Notes: generated by a model from the letters alone, not told the origin. A DNA stretch of 64,000 nt from Lysinibacillus fusiformis (GCF_007362955.1 NZ_CP041696.1:2976001-3040000); one strand, 5' to 3'; numbered from the stretch's first letter, positions 7,600 to 17,063 are shown. Translations and numbers: made by a program.

Positions 7600-8505
7600 T
7601 TATTCGTGGTTTTGTAATAACTCGCTAGCAATATCAGGACGATCAGTAATAATACCTTTTGCACCGTTGTGGATTAATTTATTCATCGTCACTAAATCAT
7701 TAATTGTCCAATAATGAACAGGGATGTTTAGATTGGTTAAAAACTGAATAAATTTTGGTGAATCTAGCGTGACAACACCTGATTTTGGAGGAATTTGAAA
7801 AACATCTACTTTTGGATGATATAAATGACCGAATTGGCTAGAAAACGCAGTGAATGCTTTTCGTACATCAGATTCACCTGCTCCTAATGCAACTTGGTTT
7901 TGTGCATATAAATTAAAACGGTCTATTTGCTCCCCATAAAAGCTGGTAACAATCACACGATTTTCCGCGCCTACTTCTTCAATTAAACGCCAAAGTTTAG
8001 AAGGCATTAAGCTACCTTCATACGTATCAGGTGCATCTTTAATATCAATATTTATCAACATATTTGGGTAGCTTTCTAGTAGTTCACGTAATGTGACTAC
8101 ATCTGTTTTCTCATCTCGGTAAGGGGTTTTTCCCTCTAAATCCTCGAAATGATAGCCGTGATTCAATGCGTTAATTTCTGCTAACGTCATGTCTGCCACT
8201 AGGCCATAACCATCAGTCGTACGTTCCACGGTTACATCATGAAAGACAATAATTTCCTCGTCTTTTGTTAAGCGAATGTCTATTTCAAAGCCGTCTACAC
8301 CGAGCTGTGCGGATTTTTCAAAAGCAAGCATTGTATGCTCAGGTGCTAAATGGGCTCCTCCGCGGTGTGCGATAATAATTGGTCGTTCGGATTGTAATGC
8401 ATGTTTTCCTTCACGTTGTTGAGGTTTAGAAATAGCTTTACTACCTGCCCAAGCCGCTGCACTAGCTGCAGCGATTGCAAGTGCTATCTTCGTTTTTTTA
8501 CCCAT
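7600..8505 (-). CDS. Glycerophosphodiester phosphodiesterase
   Basis: A 301-residue GDPD-family enzyme that splits glycerophosphodiesters into sn-glycerol 3-phosphate and an alcohol. Residues 5-24 form an uncleaved-looking hydrophobic Ala-rich anchor, so the enzyme is probably membrane-bound on the outside. Catalytic and metal motifs are AHRGG (46-50), PEHT (55-58), DGFEIDIRLTKD, FHD, and NIDIK, with the closing YWTIND and GIITDRPD. ATG at 8505 has AAGGAGG 6 bases upstream; the earlier ATG at 8523 would leave the binding site inside the gene. It is an insertion relative to the B. subtilis ylb order. Confidence 0.92.
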   Translation of the reverse strand: MGKKTKIALAIAAASAAAWAGSKAISKPQQREGKHALQSERPIIIAHRGGAHLAPEHTMLAFEKSAQLGVDGFEIDIRLTKDEEIIVFHDVTVERTTDGYGLVADMTLAEINALNHGYHFEDLEGKTPYRDEKTDVVTLRELLESYPNMLINIDIKDAPDTYEGSLMPSKLWRLIEEVGAENRVIVTSFYGEQIDRFNLYAQNQVALGAGESDVRKAFTAFSSQFGHLYHPKVDVFQIPPKSGVVTLDSPKFIQFLTNLNIPVHYWTINDLVTMNKLIHNGAKGIITDRPDIASELLQNHE

Positions 8506-8951
8506 ATTCGTCCTCCTTAACAATTAAATTAATATAAAAGGTACTGGCGAATTCACTGTTTTTTAACTTGATTCAATGGATGGTCAAACACCGGATGAAT
8601 CTGAGGAACTCTGACAAAGGTCACCTTTTTCCCTAAGGCAATTATCTGTGTGGTAAGGGTCTTGTGAATAAAAAATCCAGTTGGTTATAAGTTCCTGTTG
8701 ATGTCTCAAATTTTGAAGGGAGTGAAAATTTGTTAGCCTAAAACACATCCCATTCATGAAGAATAAGGATAACTTACCCGTGCCACGCTTGTCTAAACAC
8801 ATTTCAAAATCGAGATTCAATTACGATGAGACAGAACTGAATAGCTAGACTAAAGTAATTTTATCTAACATAAGAGAATGGAATCTGTCTATAAACGTGC
8901 TATGCTTTTCCATTATAACGGAAAAACGAGCGTTCTGTCAGCTAAACTCTG
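8506..8951. other. Intergenic stretch without a recognisable gene
   Basis: About 450 bases between the GDPD gene and the ylbG promoter. A 78-codon minus-strand frame (8584-8820) and a 33-codon plus-strand frame starting at 8757 have no ribosome-binding site and no family resemblance. No clear hairpin terminator or complete promoter was seen. It may be the worn remains of an inserted element, but nothing in it supports a specific name. Confidence 0.5.
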
Positions 8952-8981
8952 TTGCTATCATTTTCCGGTCTATGGTATTCT
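8952..8981 (+). promoter_or_regulatory. Promoter of ylbG
   Basis: TTGCTA (8952-8957) and TATTCT (8976-8981) are separated by 18 bases, and the last lies 27 bases before the ylbG start. Both hexamers deviate from consensus. Confidence 0.45.
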
Positions 8982-9008
8982 TTTATGTAAGAAATGAGGG
9001 AATACTAT

Positions 9009-9281
9009 ATGAGCGAACGACAAGGGCTAATCGTTTACGTCCATCAATTAAAACATGCAAAGTCACTTCGAAAATATGGTCATGTTCATTATATTTCTCG
9101 TAAGCAAAAATATGTAGTGCTTTATTGCGATCGAGAGGACATTGAAATGATGACAACAAAGCTACAACGCCTTCCTTTTGTAAAAGACGTTGTGGAATCT
9201 TACCGTCCATTCGTTAAAACTGAGTTCGAAAACGCTAAACCAGATAAAGCGAAGGAATATGACTATAAAGCGGGGCTATAA
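9009..9281 (+). CDS. ylbG: YlbG, UPF0298/DUF2129 protein
   Basis: A 90-residue small cytoplasmic protein, [21 protein letters not shown] and [12 protein letters not shown] being typical of the DUF2129 family found next to ylbF and ylbH in Bacillales. No function is established. ATG at 9009 is used because GAGGG stands 8 bases upstream; the frame can be extended 5 codons to an ATG at 8994 that overlaps this site. In B. subtilis ylbG directly follows ylbF; here 2.7 kb with two metabolic genes separates them. Confidence 0.85.
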   Translation: MSERQGLIVYVHQLKHAKSLRKYGHVHYISRKQKYVVLYCDREDIEMMTTKLQRLPFVKDVVESYRPFVKTEFENAKPDKAKEYDYKAGL

Positions 9282-9283
9282 TA

Positions 9284-9673
9284 TTAGTTTAATGCTGGAA
9301 TATAGTGATGTAGTCGCATTATTCCAATTAAGTATTGATAAAATAGTTTTGGCTCCGAAAATATAGATGAGTGCTTTATTTCTACAACAACCGCTTTTCG
9401 ACCTAGTTGTTCAATATTTTCTTCGAACATGATTTGACGCTTCGATGGCTCTTCTTCATTAAAAGGAATGCCTTCGCGACAAATATAAATCGGCATGAAT
9501 TTACTTTCACCAACTGGTTTTAAAGCGACTGCTAAAGAGGCTACCTTTTTTTCTTCTTTTGTGGACGTTAGGATAAAGGCTTGATGGAAACGCTCTTGAT
9601 TGGTTTTAATAATTTCGAGTAGCTCGTATACATCACCATAGCCTTCACCTAATTCAATAAATTGTTGTGGCAT
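9284..9673 (-). CDS. Conserved Bacillales protein of unknown function (probably DUF7147)
   Basis: A 129-residue soluble protein beginning MPQQFIELGEGYGDVYELLE and containing ALKP, PIYICREGIP and LIGIMRLHHYIPALN. I recognise the pattern from many Bacillaceae proteins annotated DUF7147, occasionally mislabelled methylthioribose kinase, but no activity is known. It converges on ylbG with two bases between the stop codons, and diverges from the exported protein gene at 9727, with 53 bases for both promoters. The start has a modest AAAGGAT ribosome-binding site. Confidence 0.6.
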   Translation of the reverse strand: MPQQFIELGEGYGDVYELLEIIKTNQERFHQAFILTSTKEEKKVASLAVALKPVGESKFMPIYICREGIPFNEEEPSKRQIMFEENIEQLGRKAVVVEIKHSSIFSEPKLFYQYLIGIMRLHHYIPALN

Positions 9674-9726
9674 TTAAGCACATCCTTTCCAATACACATA
9701 GTATCATGCTGCGGGAGGTCAAGCAC

Positions 9727-11148
9727 ATGAAATTTGCAATGAGTTTTTTTTCCATTCTAGCACTAATTATTACAGGCACAATTTTTTTCCAGTATCAAGC
9801 GTATTCATCTAATTTAGAAACAGGAAAAGGAGAATTTCATTATTCACAGGAAATTGAAATTGTCTATCGTGAAAACAGTTTAGATATCCGACAGCATTTT
9901 AAAAATTTGCCAAATCAAAAAGTGAAGATTAAATGGCCGAAAAATGCTATAAATCCAAGCTGCTTTATCGAAAACGAGAAAAGCTGTAATCGTTTATCAG
10001 AAGAAGTATCCTATTTTGAAATAGGCGACACTAAATCACAATCTGTTTCGTACATAATCCCTATCGAGGGCGGCTTAAAAGATAAAATGCTTATTCAGAA
10101 CGTTTTCGCAACGTTAACAAACGGAGAAGCATCTTATACTGTTATGCATATTTCGACAGATAGTAAAACGGTCGGTCAATGGATAACAGGTTTACCATTA
10201 GTAGGACAGCAGCAATTATCACTCGTCAACTATACAATGTTTAGTGGTAACGGAGCGGTACGTGATATTTATTGGCAGGCTGGAAATCTAAAGGTTCAGG
10301 AAAAGACTCCGGTTTTATCAATTTATGCACAGCAGGCTATATCAAAAGATTTCTTGAAATCACTGGAAACACTGAAGTTTTTAAATAACGAGCATATTTC
10401 CATTATTCAAGAAACAAGTCCTGCCGCGGAACACGATGAACGACTTTTATTTTTACCAACTCTAACTGCTCAAGCAGTTGAACAGGAAGTTATTCTTTCA
10501 CAAATTAAATCGCAATTTACGTTTGAAGATTCACCAGCATGGTTGCAAGAAGTTGTGGCATCCTATCTAGTGAAAGAAACGATTGGCTCGGACAAGACAA
10601 AGGAAATCGTTAAGACCTTAAAAGAGTTTATGACAGCAAACCAAGAGTTAGCATGGCAAGATGCTATCAAAACTCTTGGAGAGGAACCAATTTCTCCTAC
10701 GACAATGGATAACCTATTATCGGACGTTCTAGACGCCAAAACTTCTTATTTTCAGTTAAACGCAGCACAGGAAAATGGTACGTATCCGTTATTATTTGAA
10801 GATGTTCGTAGTGTTTATGTAGACGGCTTAATCAAGAAAGACGTTGGTGTTATTTTTTATGAGGGGCAAACTTTATACACAGCTGATACATTGCTACCAC
10901 ACCTTGGCTATACAGCTGGTGAAGGACAAAATGGATATTATGTAAATAGCGATAAACGTACGTTCCGTTTCCCGAAAGAGCCTGGATTCTACGTGTTCAA
11001 TCAACGTAGGTACTCCACAATTTCAGAACCAATTATTAAAATTGCGGATCATTATTATGTAGAAGAAGCTTGGTTACAACGGTTATTTTTAGTAGAATTA
11101 CAAAAAAGTGATGGGCGTATCCAAGTGTTAACACAAGAACAAAAATGA
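9727..11148 (+). CDS. Unknown exported protein with a C-terminal stalk-like domain
   Basis: A 473-residue protein with an N-terminal hydrophobic segment (4-22) and no other membrane helix, so it is secreted or anchored outside. Residues 30-200 form a beta-rich region with one close Cys pair (CFIENEKSC). A central acidic helical part follows, and residues 375-470 (GVIFYEGQTLYTADTLLPHLGY, YYVEEAWLQRLF) resemble the copper-amine-oxidase-N/stalk domain seen in many Bacillales cell-surface proteins. ATG at 9727 is set by GGGAGG 8 bases upstream. No enzyme motif was recognised, and B. subtilis has no counterpart between ylbG and rsmD. Confidence 0.7.
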   Translation: MKFAMSFFSILALIITGTIFFQYQAYSSNLETGKGEFHYSQEIEIVYRENSLDIRQHFKNLPNQKVKIKWPKNAINPSCFIENEKSCNRLSEEVSYFEIGDTKSQSVSYIIPIEGGLKDKMLIQNVFATLTNGEASYTVMHISTDSKTVGQWITGLPLVGQQQLSLVNYTMFSGNGAVRDIYWQAGNLKVQEKTPVLSIYAQQAISKDFLKSLETLKFLNNEHISIIQETSPAAEHDERLLFLPTLTAQAVEQEVILSQIKSQFTFEDSPAWLQEVVASYLVKETIGSDKTKEIVKTLKEFMTANQELAWQDAIKTLGEEPISPTTMDNLLSDVLDAKTSYFQLNAAQENGTYPLLFEDVRSVYVDGLIKKDVGVIFYEGQTLYTADTLLPHLGYTAGEGQNGYYVNSDKRTFRFPKEPGFYVFNQRRYSTISEPIIKIADHYYVEEAWLQRLFLVELQKSDGRIQVLTQEQK

Positions 11149-11151
11149 TTT

Positions 11152-11192
11152 TTTTGCAGCGGAGGTGTCCTTTCGCTGCAAAATGCTTTTTA
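11152..11192 (+). terminator. Terminator of the exported-protein gene
   Basis: A 10-bp perfect stem (11152-11161 with 11174-11183) starting 4 bases after the stop codon, then a T-rich stretch. Confidence 0.7.
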
Positions 11193-11199
11193 TTGATTA

Positions 11200-11501
11200 G
11201 AAGGGAACACTCGTGAGATGAATCGACGACCAGCCCTTTCTGACCTGTCAAACTCAGGATGGGATAAAGTCAATTACTATTCGTAAGTGGATATGTCCTG
11301 TATGTGGTATTTCTCACGATCGAGACATGAATACCAGTTATTAATATTGAAATCGAAGGTTTATGTATTTTAAGCCAACAAGCCGTAGGAACTACGGTAA
11401 TAGCCTAATAATATAACCGTTTCCTCTGTATCTGATGAAAAATCAGCACTTACAAGAAGGGTGTTCTTAGGAATCTCGTGACCTCAGTTGTGAGAGGTTC
11501 A
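11200..11501 (+). mobile_element. IS605/IS1341-type right end with omega-RNA-like scaffold
   Basis: After the TnpB stop (11344) come 157 bases in the style of an IS605-type right end: a short hairpin CCGTAG-gaa-CTACGG near 11383-11397 and a terminal hairpin at 11473-11496, whose stem is held by wobble pairs, ending in GAGAGGTTCA. In active elements this stretch is the scaffold of the omega (right-end) RNA that guides TnpB, and the bases after TTCA serve as guide. Here those would be the bases just before rsmD. The left boundary is approximate. Confidence 0.65.
11237..11344 (+). pseudogene. C-terminal remnant of a TnpB (IS200/IS605-family) protein
   Basis: Reading from 11237 gives FLTCQTQDGIKSITIRKW, then ICPVCGISHDRDMNTSY and a stop at 11342-11344. 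The second half is the diagnostic TnpB zinc-ribbon end plus the last RuvC motif (CPxCG...HDRDxN). In intact TnpB the first part reads CSxCG; here one of these Cys is lost. Nothing of the remaining 300 or more residues is present upstream, where the exported-protein terminator stands. The element is dead, truncated at its 5' side. Confidence 0.8.
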
Positions 11502-11533
11502 AATGTAAAAGAAAGTATGGTGACATGCATCTT

Positions 11534-12593
<1,060 letters not shown>

Positions 12594-12596
12594 CGA

Positions 12597-12634
12597 GAAG
12601 AGGATGTCTTACTTTTGAGACATCCTCTTCTTTG
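12597..12634 (+). terminator. Terminator of rsmD-coaD
   Basis: A perfect 13-bp stem (12597-12609 with 12618-12630), 8-base loop and a short T run, 4 bases after the coaD stop. Confidence 0.88.
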
Positions 12635-12701
12635 TGGTGCGCCCAACATAGACACGATGTAAAAGGCGTAAGTCCCCAACCAAGCGAAGTCGATATTCTA
12701 T

Positions 12702-13601
12702 TTATTTCAAGAAGAAAATAGCATAAATAGTTGGAACAATGATTATGCTAAGAAGGCGGAATTTAATATACGGACGAACGGAAAGTTTGGCAGATTTGGC
12801 TATTACGAAAATTTGTAAATGGATACTTATACTTTGCATGGTCAACAAAATTACAACTAGTAATGGTAAATAGGTAAAGTTAGGTAAGGCTGTGACCGTC
12901 ATCTTCAATCCATTTGTTACTTCGAGAATGGCAGCTACAGAAAGTTCCGCTGTCTGTGGAAGCTTAGGTAGCATTTTGTCTAAACCTTGTTGCACAATTG
13001 TTTGGATAGTAGTGAAAAAAATAATGGTTGTTCCGACTAGTAGAATAGTTGGTGCTGTTTCTTTAATGCTCTCTGAAAACGGGGCTGCATACAAGGTAGA
13101 GTTGTGTAAAGAAATGGTAGGTGGGTCGGTTTTTCGAAATAAAAAATAACCAACTACTAAGCAACAAATATTAAAACTATGTAGTAAACATAAAAACAGC
13201 CAGCCGAACGTATTACTGTGTAATAAATCAAGACTTACAAAGCCAAGCACAAAAAGTGGACTTGGTGCATGACAAACGGCCAATAAAAAATTTGCTTCTT
13301 TAGGATGTAGTTGTCCGCTATTTTTTAAATAGACAATCGTTGTTGCACCGGTTGGATAACCGCCGAGTGCGCTAATAAGATAGGCTTGTACGTACAAGGA
13401 AGCCCTTTTCGTTTTCGTACGCATGGGAGCGGTTAAACGGAGTAGCCATTGCGTTAAAATCAGATAAGGCAGTAAATATGGGAAAAGTGCCTCCATGAAA
13501 AGGCTTAGTCCTAAATCAGTGCCAGTATGAGCAGTTTGTGGGAATAACAAGAGTAATAGAATAAGAAGTATGCAGAGCGCTATTTGAATTGTCGCAAACA
13601 T
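12702..13601 (-). CDS. ylbJ: YlbJ/SpoVV-like sporulation membrane protein
   Basis: A 299-residue polytopic protein with about eight hydrophobic segments and the nucleoside-recognition (gate) pattern ALFPYLLPYLIL, SALGGYPTGATT and AVCHAPSPLFVLGFVS. B. subtilis YlbJ (SpoVV) has FPxLLPF, SGxPSGA and SNPLFxxGxVS at matching places and carries dipicolinic acid across the outer forespore membrane. The position between coaD and ylbL agrees. This protein is about 100 residues shorter than B. subtilis YlbJ (408). ATG at 13601 is preferred to the upstream start at 13655, which lacks a ribosome-binding site, though the one here (GAGATG) is weak too. Confidence 0.7.
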   Translation of the reverse strand: MFATIQIALCILLILLLLLFPQTAHTGTDLGLSLFMEALFPYLLPYLILTQWLLRLTAPMRTKTKRASLYVQAYLISALGGYPTGATTIVYLKNSGQLHPKEANFLLAVCHAPSPLFVLGFVSLDLLHSNTFGWLFLCLLHSFNICCLVVGYFLFRKTDPPTISLHNSTLYAAPFSESIKETAPTILLVGTTIIFFTTIQTIVQQGLDKMLPKLPQTAELSVAAILEVTNGLKMTVTALPNFTYLPLLVVILLTMQSISIHLQIFVIAKSAKLSVRPYIKFRLLSIIIVPTIYAIFFLK

Positions 13602-13721
13602 GTTATCATCTCGTTTCAACTTTTTGTCATTCACATAGGCAAATGCTAAAATCAATATATGTCAGAAAGGCAAAAACATGAACAGATGGTTTTATGTGCG
13701 TCTTAGGAGGTGTCCATCCGA

Positions 13722-14768
13722 ATGAAGAAAAAAATAAGTATTTATGCAGTGTTTTTAGTCGTGATTTGTTTTTTAATGTTATACCGACTAGACGCGTATA
13801 TTATGAAGCCTGGAAGTGCATACGATGTTAGTGAGTTTGTCACTGTCTCAGATGGTGATACAGATGATGCAGGAACAATGAGCTTAATGACAGTTGCCAT
13901 GCAGCAAGCAACACCGTTTACGTATCTATGGGCAAAAACTCAAAAATATCAAAAGTTAATGGATATTAATCAGGTAAGAAACCCATTAGAAGATGATGAG
14001 GAATACAATATTCGGCAACTTAAATTAATGTCAGATTCACAATTTAATGCAAAATATGTAGCCTTTCAAAGGGCCGGGCTAGAGGCGAAGATTCACTTCG
14101 AAGGTGTTTTTGTATTAAATGTGTTAGACGGCGGTGCTTCGGATGGTCTATTAAAAGCGGGTGATGAAATTATCCAAGTCGATGGTCAAGAAATTAGTAA
14201 CCAACAAATGCTTGTTGAACTTTTGAAAGATAAGCAAATAGGTGAGCAAGTGACGATTCGGTTTGTTCGTGATAAAAAAGAACAACAAGAAACGATTATC
14301 TTGAAGGAAATCCCTAGATCGGAAGAAAGACGAGCTGGCTTAGGTATTACGTATGCAGAGAGTAAATCAATTATTACAAGTCCAAATGTAGCGATGAAAA
14401 CGGAGGATATCGGCGGGCCTTCAGCTGGCCTAATGTTCACCCTTGAAATATTAAATCAGCTATTGGATGAAGATTTAACAAAAGGCTATGCGATTGCAGG
14501 AACTGGTGAAATGTTGATAGATGGATCAGTTGGAAGAATTGGTGGAATTGACTACAAAGTCATCGCAGCGGATCGAGATGGTATGGAGATATTCTTTGCG
14601 CCGGATGATGAAATTTCAGCAGAAATGAAAGCAAAGTATCCTGAATTAGAATCTAATTATGCTACTGCTGTGAAGACTGCTAAAGATATAGGTACGAAAA
14701 TGAAAATTGTACCTGTCAAAACTGTTGATGATGCAATTGATTATTTAAAGCAATTACAACCAAAATAA
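13722..14768 (+). CDS. ylbL: YlbL/SepM-type PDZ-Lon membrane protease
   Basis: A 348-residue protein: one N-terminal membrane anchor (4-22), a PDZ domain (about 125-205, with GVFVLNVLDGGASDGLLKAGDEI), and a C-terminal Lon-type S16 protease domain. The catalytic Ser is in GGPSAGLMFTLEI and the Lys in GRIGGIDYKVIAADRDG. The active site faces outward. Streptococcal SepM trims competence peptide, and B. subtilis YlbL degrades a DNA-damage-induced division inhibitor together with another protease. ATG at 13722 follows AGGAGGTG by 9 bases. Two hairpin terminators follow. Confidence 0.9.
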   Translation: MKKKISIYAVFLVVICFLMLYRLDAYIMKPGSAYDVSEFVTVSDGDTDDAGTMSLMTVAMQQATPFTYLWAKTQKYQKLMDINQVRNPLEDDEEYNIRQLKLMSDSQFNAKYVAFQRAGLEAKIHFEGVFVLNVLDGGASDGLLKAGDEIIQVDGQEISNQQMLVELLKDKQIGEQVTIRFVRDKKEQQETIILKEIPRSEERRAGLGITYAESKSIITSPNVAMKTEDIGGPSAGLMFTLEILNQLLDEDLTKGYAIAGTGEMLIDGSVGRIGGIDYKVIAADRDGMEIFFAPDDEISAEMKAKYPELESNYATAVKTAKDIGTKMKIVPVKTVDDAIDYLKQLQPK

Positions 14769-14794
14769 AAAATGCCGCCTTGTGCGGCATTTTA
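14767..14794 (+). terminator. First terminator after ylbL
   Basis: A 10-bp GC-rich stem (14769-14778 with 14784-14793), 5-base loop, directly after the stop codon. The U tract is short. Confidence 0.8.
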
Positions 14795-14796
14795 GG

Positions 14797-14840
14797 TGTA
14801 GACAAACTCGGGATTTTCGAGTTTGTCTACATTTTATTTT
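14797..14840. terminator. Second terminator hairpin, 14-bp perfect arms
   Basis: Arms 14797-14810 and 14818-14831 pair over 14 bp with a 7-base loop, followed by TTTTATTTT. It stands between converging ylbL and tmcAL and can back up the first terminator or serve the minus strand. Confidence 0.8.
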
Positions 14841-14914
14841 CACAATAAATATAGATGAGTAAGACCGTTAATTTTCACTACGGGCATTATTACTTACAGT
14901 CTTGTAACACCAAA

Positions 14915-16126
14915 TTAAAAACGAATGGGAGGGGTTTGATAATCTTTTGGAAGCTTACCCTGTTGTGTACCATGTTCAATACTTAAATTATATATTTCTG
15001 TAGCATGGATATCGACGGCTAGCATGGTGTCTTTCGTAGCGGCAACACGACTTATTAGTGGCAACGTAAAATCCTTTTTATGCTGTCCTAAGTATGCCTG
15101 ACCTTGTGAGCTCATACCAAGTAGGCGAATGGCAGAGGGACTTTTAAAGCTTTTTAGTTGCACCTTTGTAAAACCAGTATAAATATGTGTAAGCATGCGT
15201 TGAAGTCGTGTCCAAGTATAGCGTTTTGATTTAATTTTCTCCATAAAGCTTGCGAAAGAATCACTTGTTTTTGCAGCCTTCACAAGTGCGTACTCGATGC
15301 CTTCTGTTACTTCGGCATAACGTGTTAGTTCGCTAGGAGTGTGCCGCACAATCGTAAATTGTAATAATGGCCAAAAAGTCTCCCAACTAGCAAACTTACT
15401 AAATTGACTATACCAGTCGTGTAAATATTCATAGGTTGCATTAGGAAGAGCTTCTCGCACATTTTGCAGAGTGCCTGTCGTTGCAAGTGCTTTACGAATA
15501 CCTGTAGCACTTGCAATGGATGCCCCTTCTTGTAATGCATCATGATACCCTGCAGCAATGCGTGGGATCGTGAGTGGTTTAATGCTACTGCCGAGCATGT
15601 TGACAGATTCTACATAGTGAAAGCCGAGAATATTGTTCGGTTGTCCCAAATCAATGTATGTTGCAGGAAATTTTTGAGTAAGCTGTTCATAGGCGTAATG
15701 TAGACTTTTGGGATAGCTAACACCTGTTTGTAGGTTCTCTTTGATAAGTGCGTTATATTCGATACGATGGTCATCTATCAATCGATACGTGTCCATAAAG
15801 GGTTGAATAGAGCCATTCTCGCTTCCAAAGGCAAAAGAATCGCAGCAAATTGCGGATAATAACGAAATCGCTCCCTTTGCGAAATCAGTTGCTGGTGCGG
15901 TACTATAGACATAAGGTAGCTCAATAACAATATCGACACCGCTTGCGAGAGCCATTTTTGTGCGTGTCCATTTATCGACCATGGCTGGTTCACCGCGCTG
16001 TAAAAATGATCCGCTCATTACAGCGATGGCGATATCTGCTTGTGCTATTTTTTTCGCCTGTTCCAAATGGTAAGCATGCCCATTGTGAAATGGATTGTAT
16101 TCAACAACAATGCCGACTGCTTGCAT
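14915..16126 (-). CDS. tmcAL: tRNA(Met) cytidine acetate ligase TmcAL (YlbM)
   Basis: A 403-residue nucleotidyltransferase-like enzyme that makes N4-acetylcytidine at the wobble position 34 of elongator tRNA-Met from acetate and ATP. N-terminal motifs are GIVVEYNPFHNGHAYHL with the HNGH nucleotidyl loop (14-17), AVMSGSFLQRGEPA and DKWTRTKMAL, and the rest is a helical tRNA-binding part. In B. subtilis ylbM also lies against the direction of its neighbours between ylbL and ylbN. ATG at 16126 has AGGGGG 10 bases upstream. Confidence 0.93.
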   Translation of the reverse strand: MQAVGIVVEYNPFHNGHAYHLEQAKKIAQADIAIAVMSGSFLQRGEPAMVDKWTRTKMALASGVDIVIELPYVYSTAPATDFAKGAISLLSAICCDSFAFGSENGSIQPFMDTYRLIDDHRIEYNALIKENLQTGVSYPKSLHYAYEQLTQKFPATYIDLGQPNNILGFHYVESVNMLGSSIKPLTIPRIAAGYHDALQEGASIASATGIRKALATTGTLQNVREALPNATYEYLHDWYSQFSKFASWETFWPLLQFTIVRHTPSELTRYAEVTEGIEYALVKAAKTSDSFASFMEKIKSKRYTWTRLQRMLTHIYTGFTKVQLKSFKSPSAIRLLGMSSQGQAYLGQHKKDFTLPLISRVAATKDTMLAVDIHATEIYNLSIEHGTQQGKLPKDYQTPPIRF

Positions 16127-16254
16127 AACTTAAAACCCCCTTCATTTATGTCACGCATTGGCGCAGTTTTGACGATGCGTGTGCGGACGGGTACGAATGT
16201 GCTATTATTAAGTATAATTATAGGTGGGTTTTAGAGTGGTGACAAGAAATTATC

Positions 16255-16283
16255 TTGACATCTATTTTTACACATTATATAAT
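16255..16283 (+). promoter_or_regulatory. Consensus sigma-A promoter of ylbN-rpmF
   Basis: TTGACA (16255-16260), 17 bases, TATAAT (16278-16283): a perfect match to the sigma-A consensus, 31 bases before the ylbN start, as fits a strongly expressed ribosomal protein operon. Confidence 0.92.
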
Positions 16284-16313
16284 CAACAGTGTTGTCTCGA
16301 GGTGATTAAACGA

Positions 16314-16847
16314 ATGAAATGGTCAATTCATCAATTATCTAAATACCGCCAAGACGGAATGCCAATTGATGCCTATGTACAGTTGGACGAGGTGATGGAG
16401 CGAAACCAGGATATTCGAGCAATTTCGCCCGTTCATGTAAAAGGGCTATGTACTTTCGGTGCATCGCAAATGACATGTCAGTTAACTGTGGCGGCAACGT
16501 TAACACTTCCATGTGCACGCACGTGGGAAGATGTTGAGTTTCCTATCGAAATTGAGACGGTTGAAATCTTCAGCTGGATTGATGATGAAAAAAGAGGGGA
16601 AGATGGCGGAGACATTCACTATATTGATGGTGAAGTAATCGACATGAAGCCAGTTCTTGAGGAGCTAGTGCTTCTTGAGGTACCAATGCAAGTATTCAAA
16701 GAGAATACCGAAGGACAAGTGCATGGTGGTAAAGACTGGACTTACGCAACGGATGAAGACGTTGAACTACACAAAAAAACTGACGTACCAAAAGTGGATC
16801 CAAGACTAGCTGCTTTAGCTAAGTATTTTGATCAAACAGACGAATAG
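16314..16847 (+). CDS. ylbN: YlbN, DUF177/YceD family protein
   Basis: A 177-residue acidic protein of the YceD (DUF177) family, which is coupled to rpmF in most bacteria and promotes 23S rRNA accumulation in E. coli and plants. Recognisable segments are CTFGASQMTCQLTVAATLTLPCARTW and VLEELVLLEVPMQVF, plus a C-terminal VDPRLAALAKYFD. ATG at 16314 has GAGGTGAT 8 bases upstream; the frame continues 30 codons upstream only through the promoter. The stop is 24 bases from rpmF. Confidence 0.9.
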   Translation: MKWSIHQLSKYRQDGMPIDAYVQLDEVMERNQDIRAISPVHVKGLCTFGASQMTCQLTVAATLTLPCARTWEDVEFPIEIETVEIFSWIDDEKRGEDGGDIHYIDGEVIDMKPVLEELVLLEVPMQVFKENTEGQVHGGKDWTYATDEDVELHKKTDVPKVDPRLAALAKYFDQTDE

Positions 16848-16871
16848 ACGATCTGTAAGGAGGTGCCATCA

Positions 16872-17045
16872 ATGGCTGTACCATTTAGAAGAACTTCTAA
16901 AACTGCAAAAAGAAAGCGTCGTACGCATTTCAAACTATCTGTACCTGGTATGGTAGCTTGCCCAAACTGTGGTGAAGCTAAATTATCACACCGTGTTTGC
17001 AAAGCTTGCGGACAATACAAAGGTAAAGAAGTAGTAAGCAAATAA
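16872..17045 (+). CDS. rpmF: 50S ribosomal protein L32
   Basis: A 57-residue basic protein starting [20 protein letters not shown] with the zinc-ribbon form [18 protein letters not shown] (four Cys), so this is the zinc-binding L32 variant. ATG at 16872 follows the strong site AAGGAGGTG (16857-16865). It is expressed with ylbN and closed by a long hairpin terminator. Confidence 0.97.
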   Translation: MAVPFRRTSKTAKRKRRTHFKLSVPGMVACPNCGEAKLSHRVCKACGQYKGKEVVSK

Positions 17046-17063
17046 TTCAGTGTTTGCTCACTT

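Noticed and set aside
7449..7664. 71-codon minus-strand frame with a hydrophobic start
   Set aside because: It crosses the hairpin between converging genes and overlaps the GDPD 3' end; composition is that of AT-rich spacer.
8584..8820. 78-codon minus-strand frame upstream of ylbG
   Set aside because: No ribosome-binding site, no recognisable motif, unlike the neighbouring coding sequence in codon use.
14797..14840. Possible CRISPR-like or phage attachment repeat
   Set aside because: It is a single hairpin with a T-rich end between converging genes; a terminator explains it. No repeat-spacer array was seen anywhere in the window.
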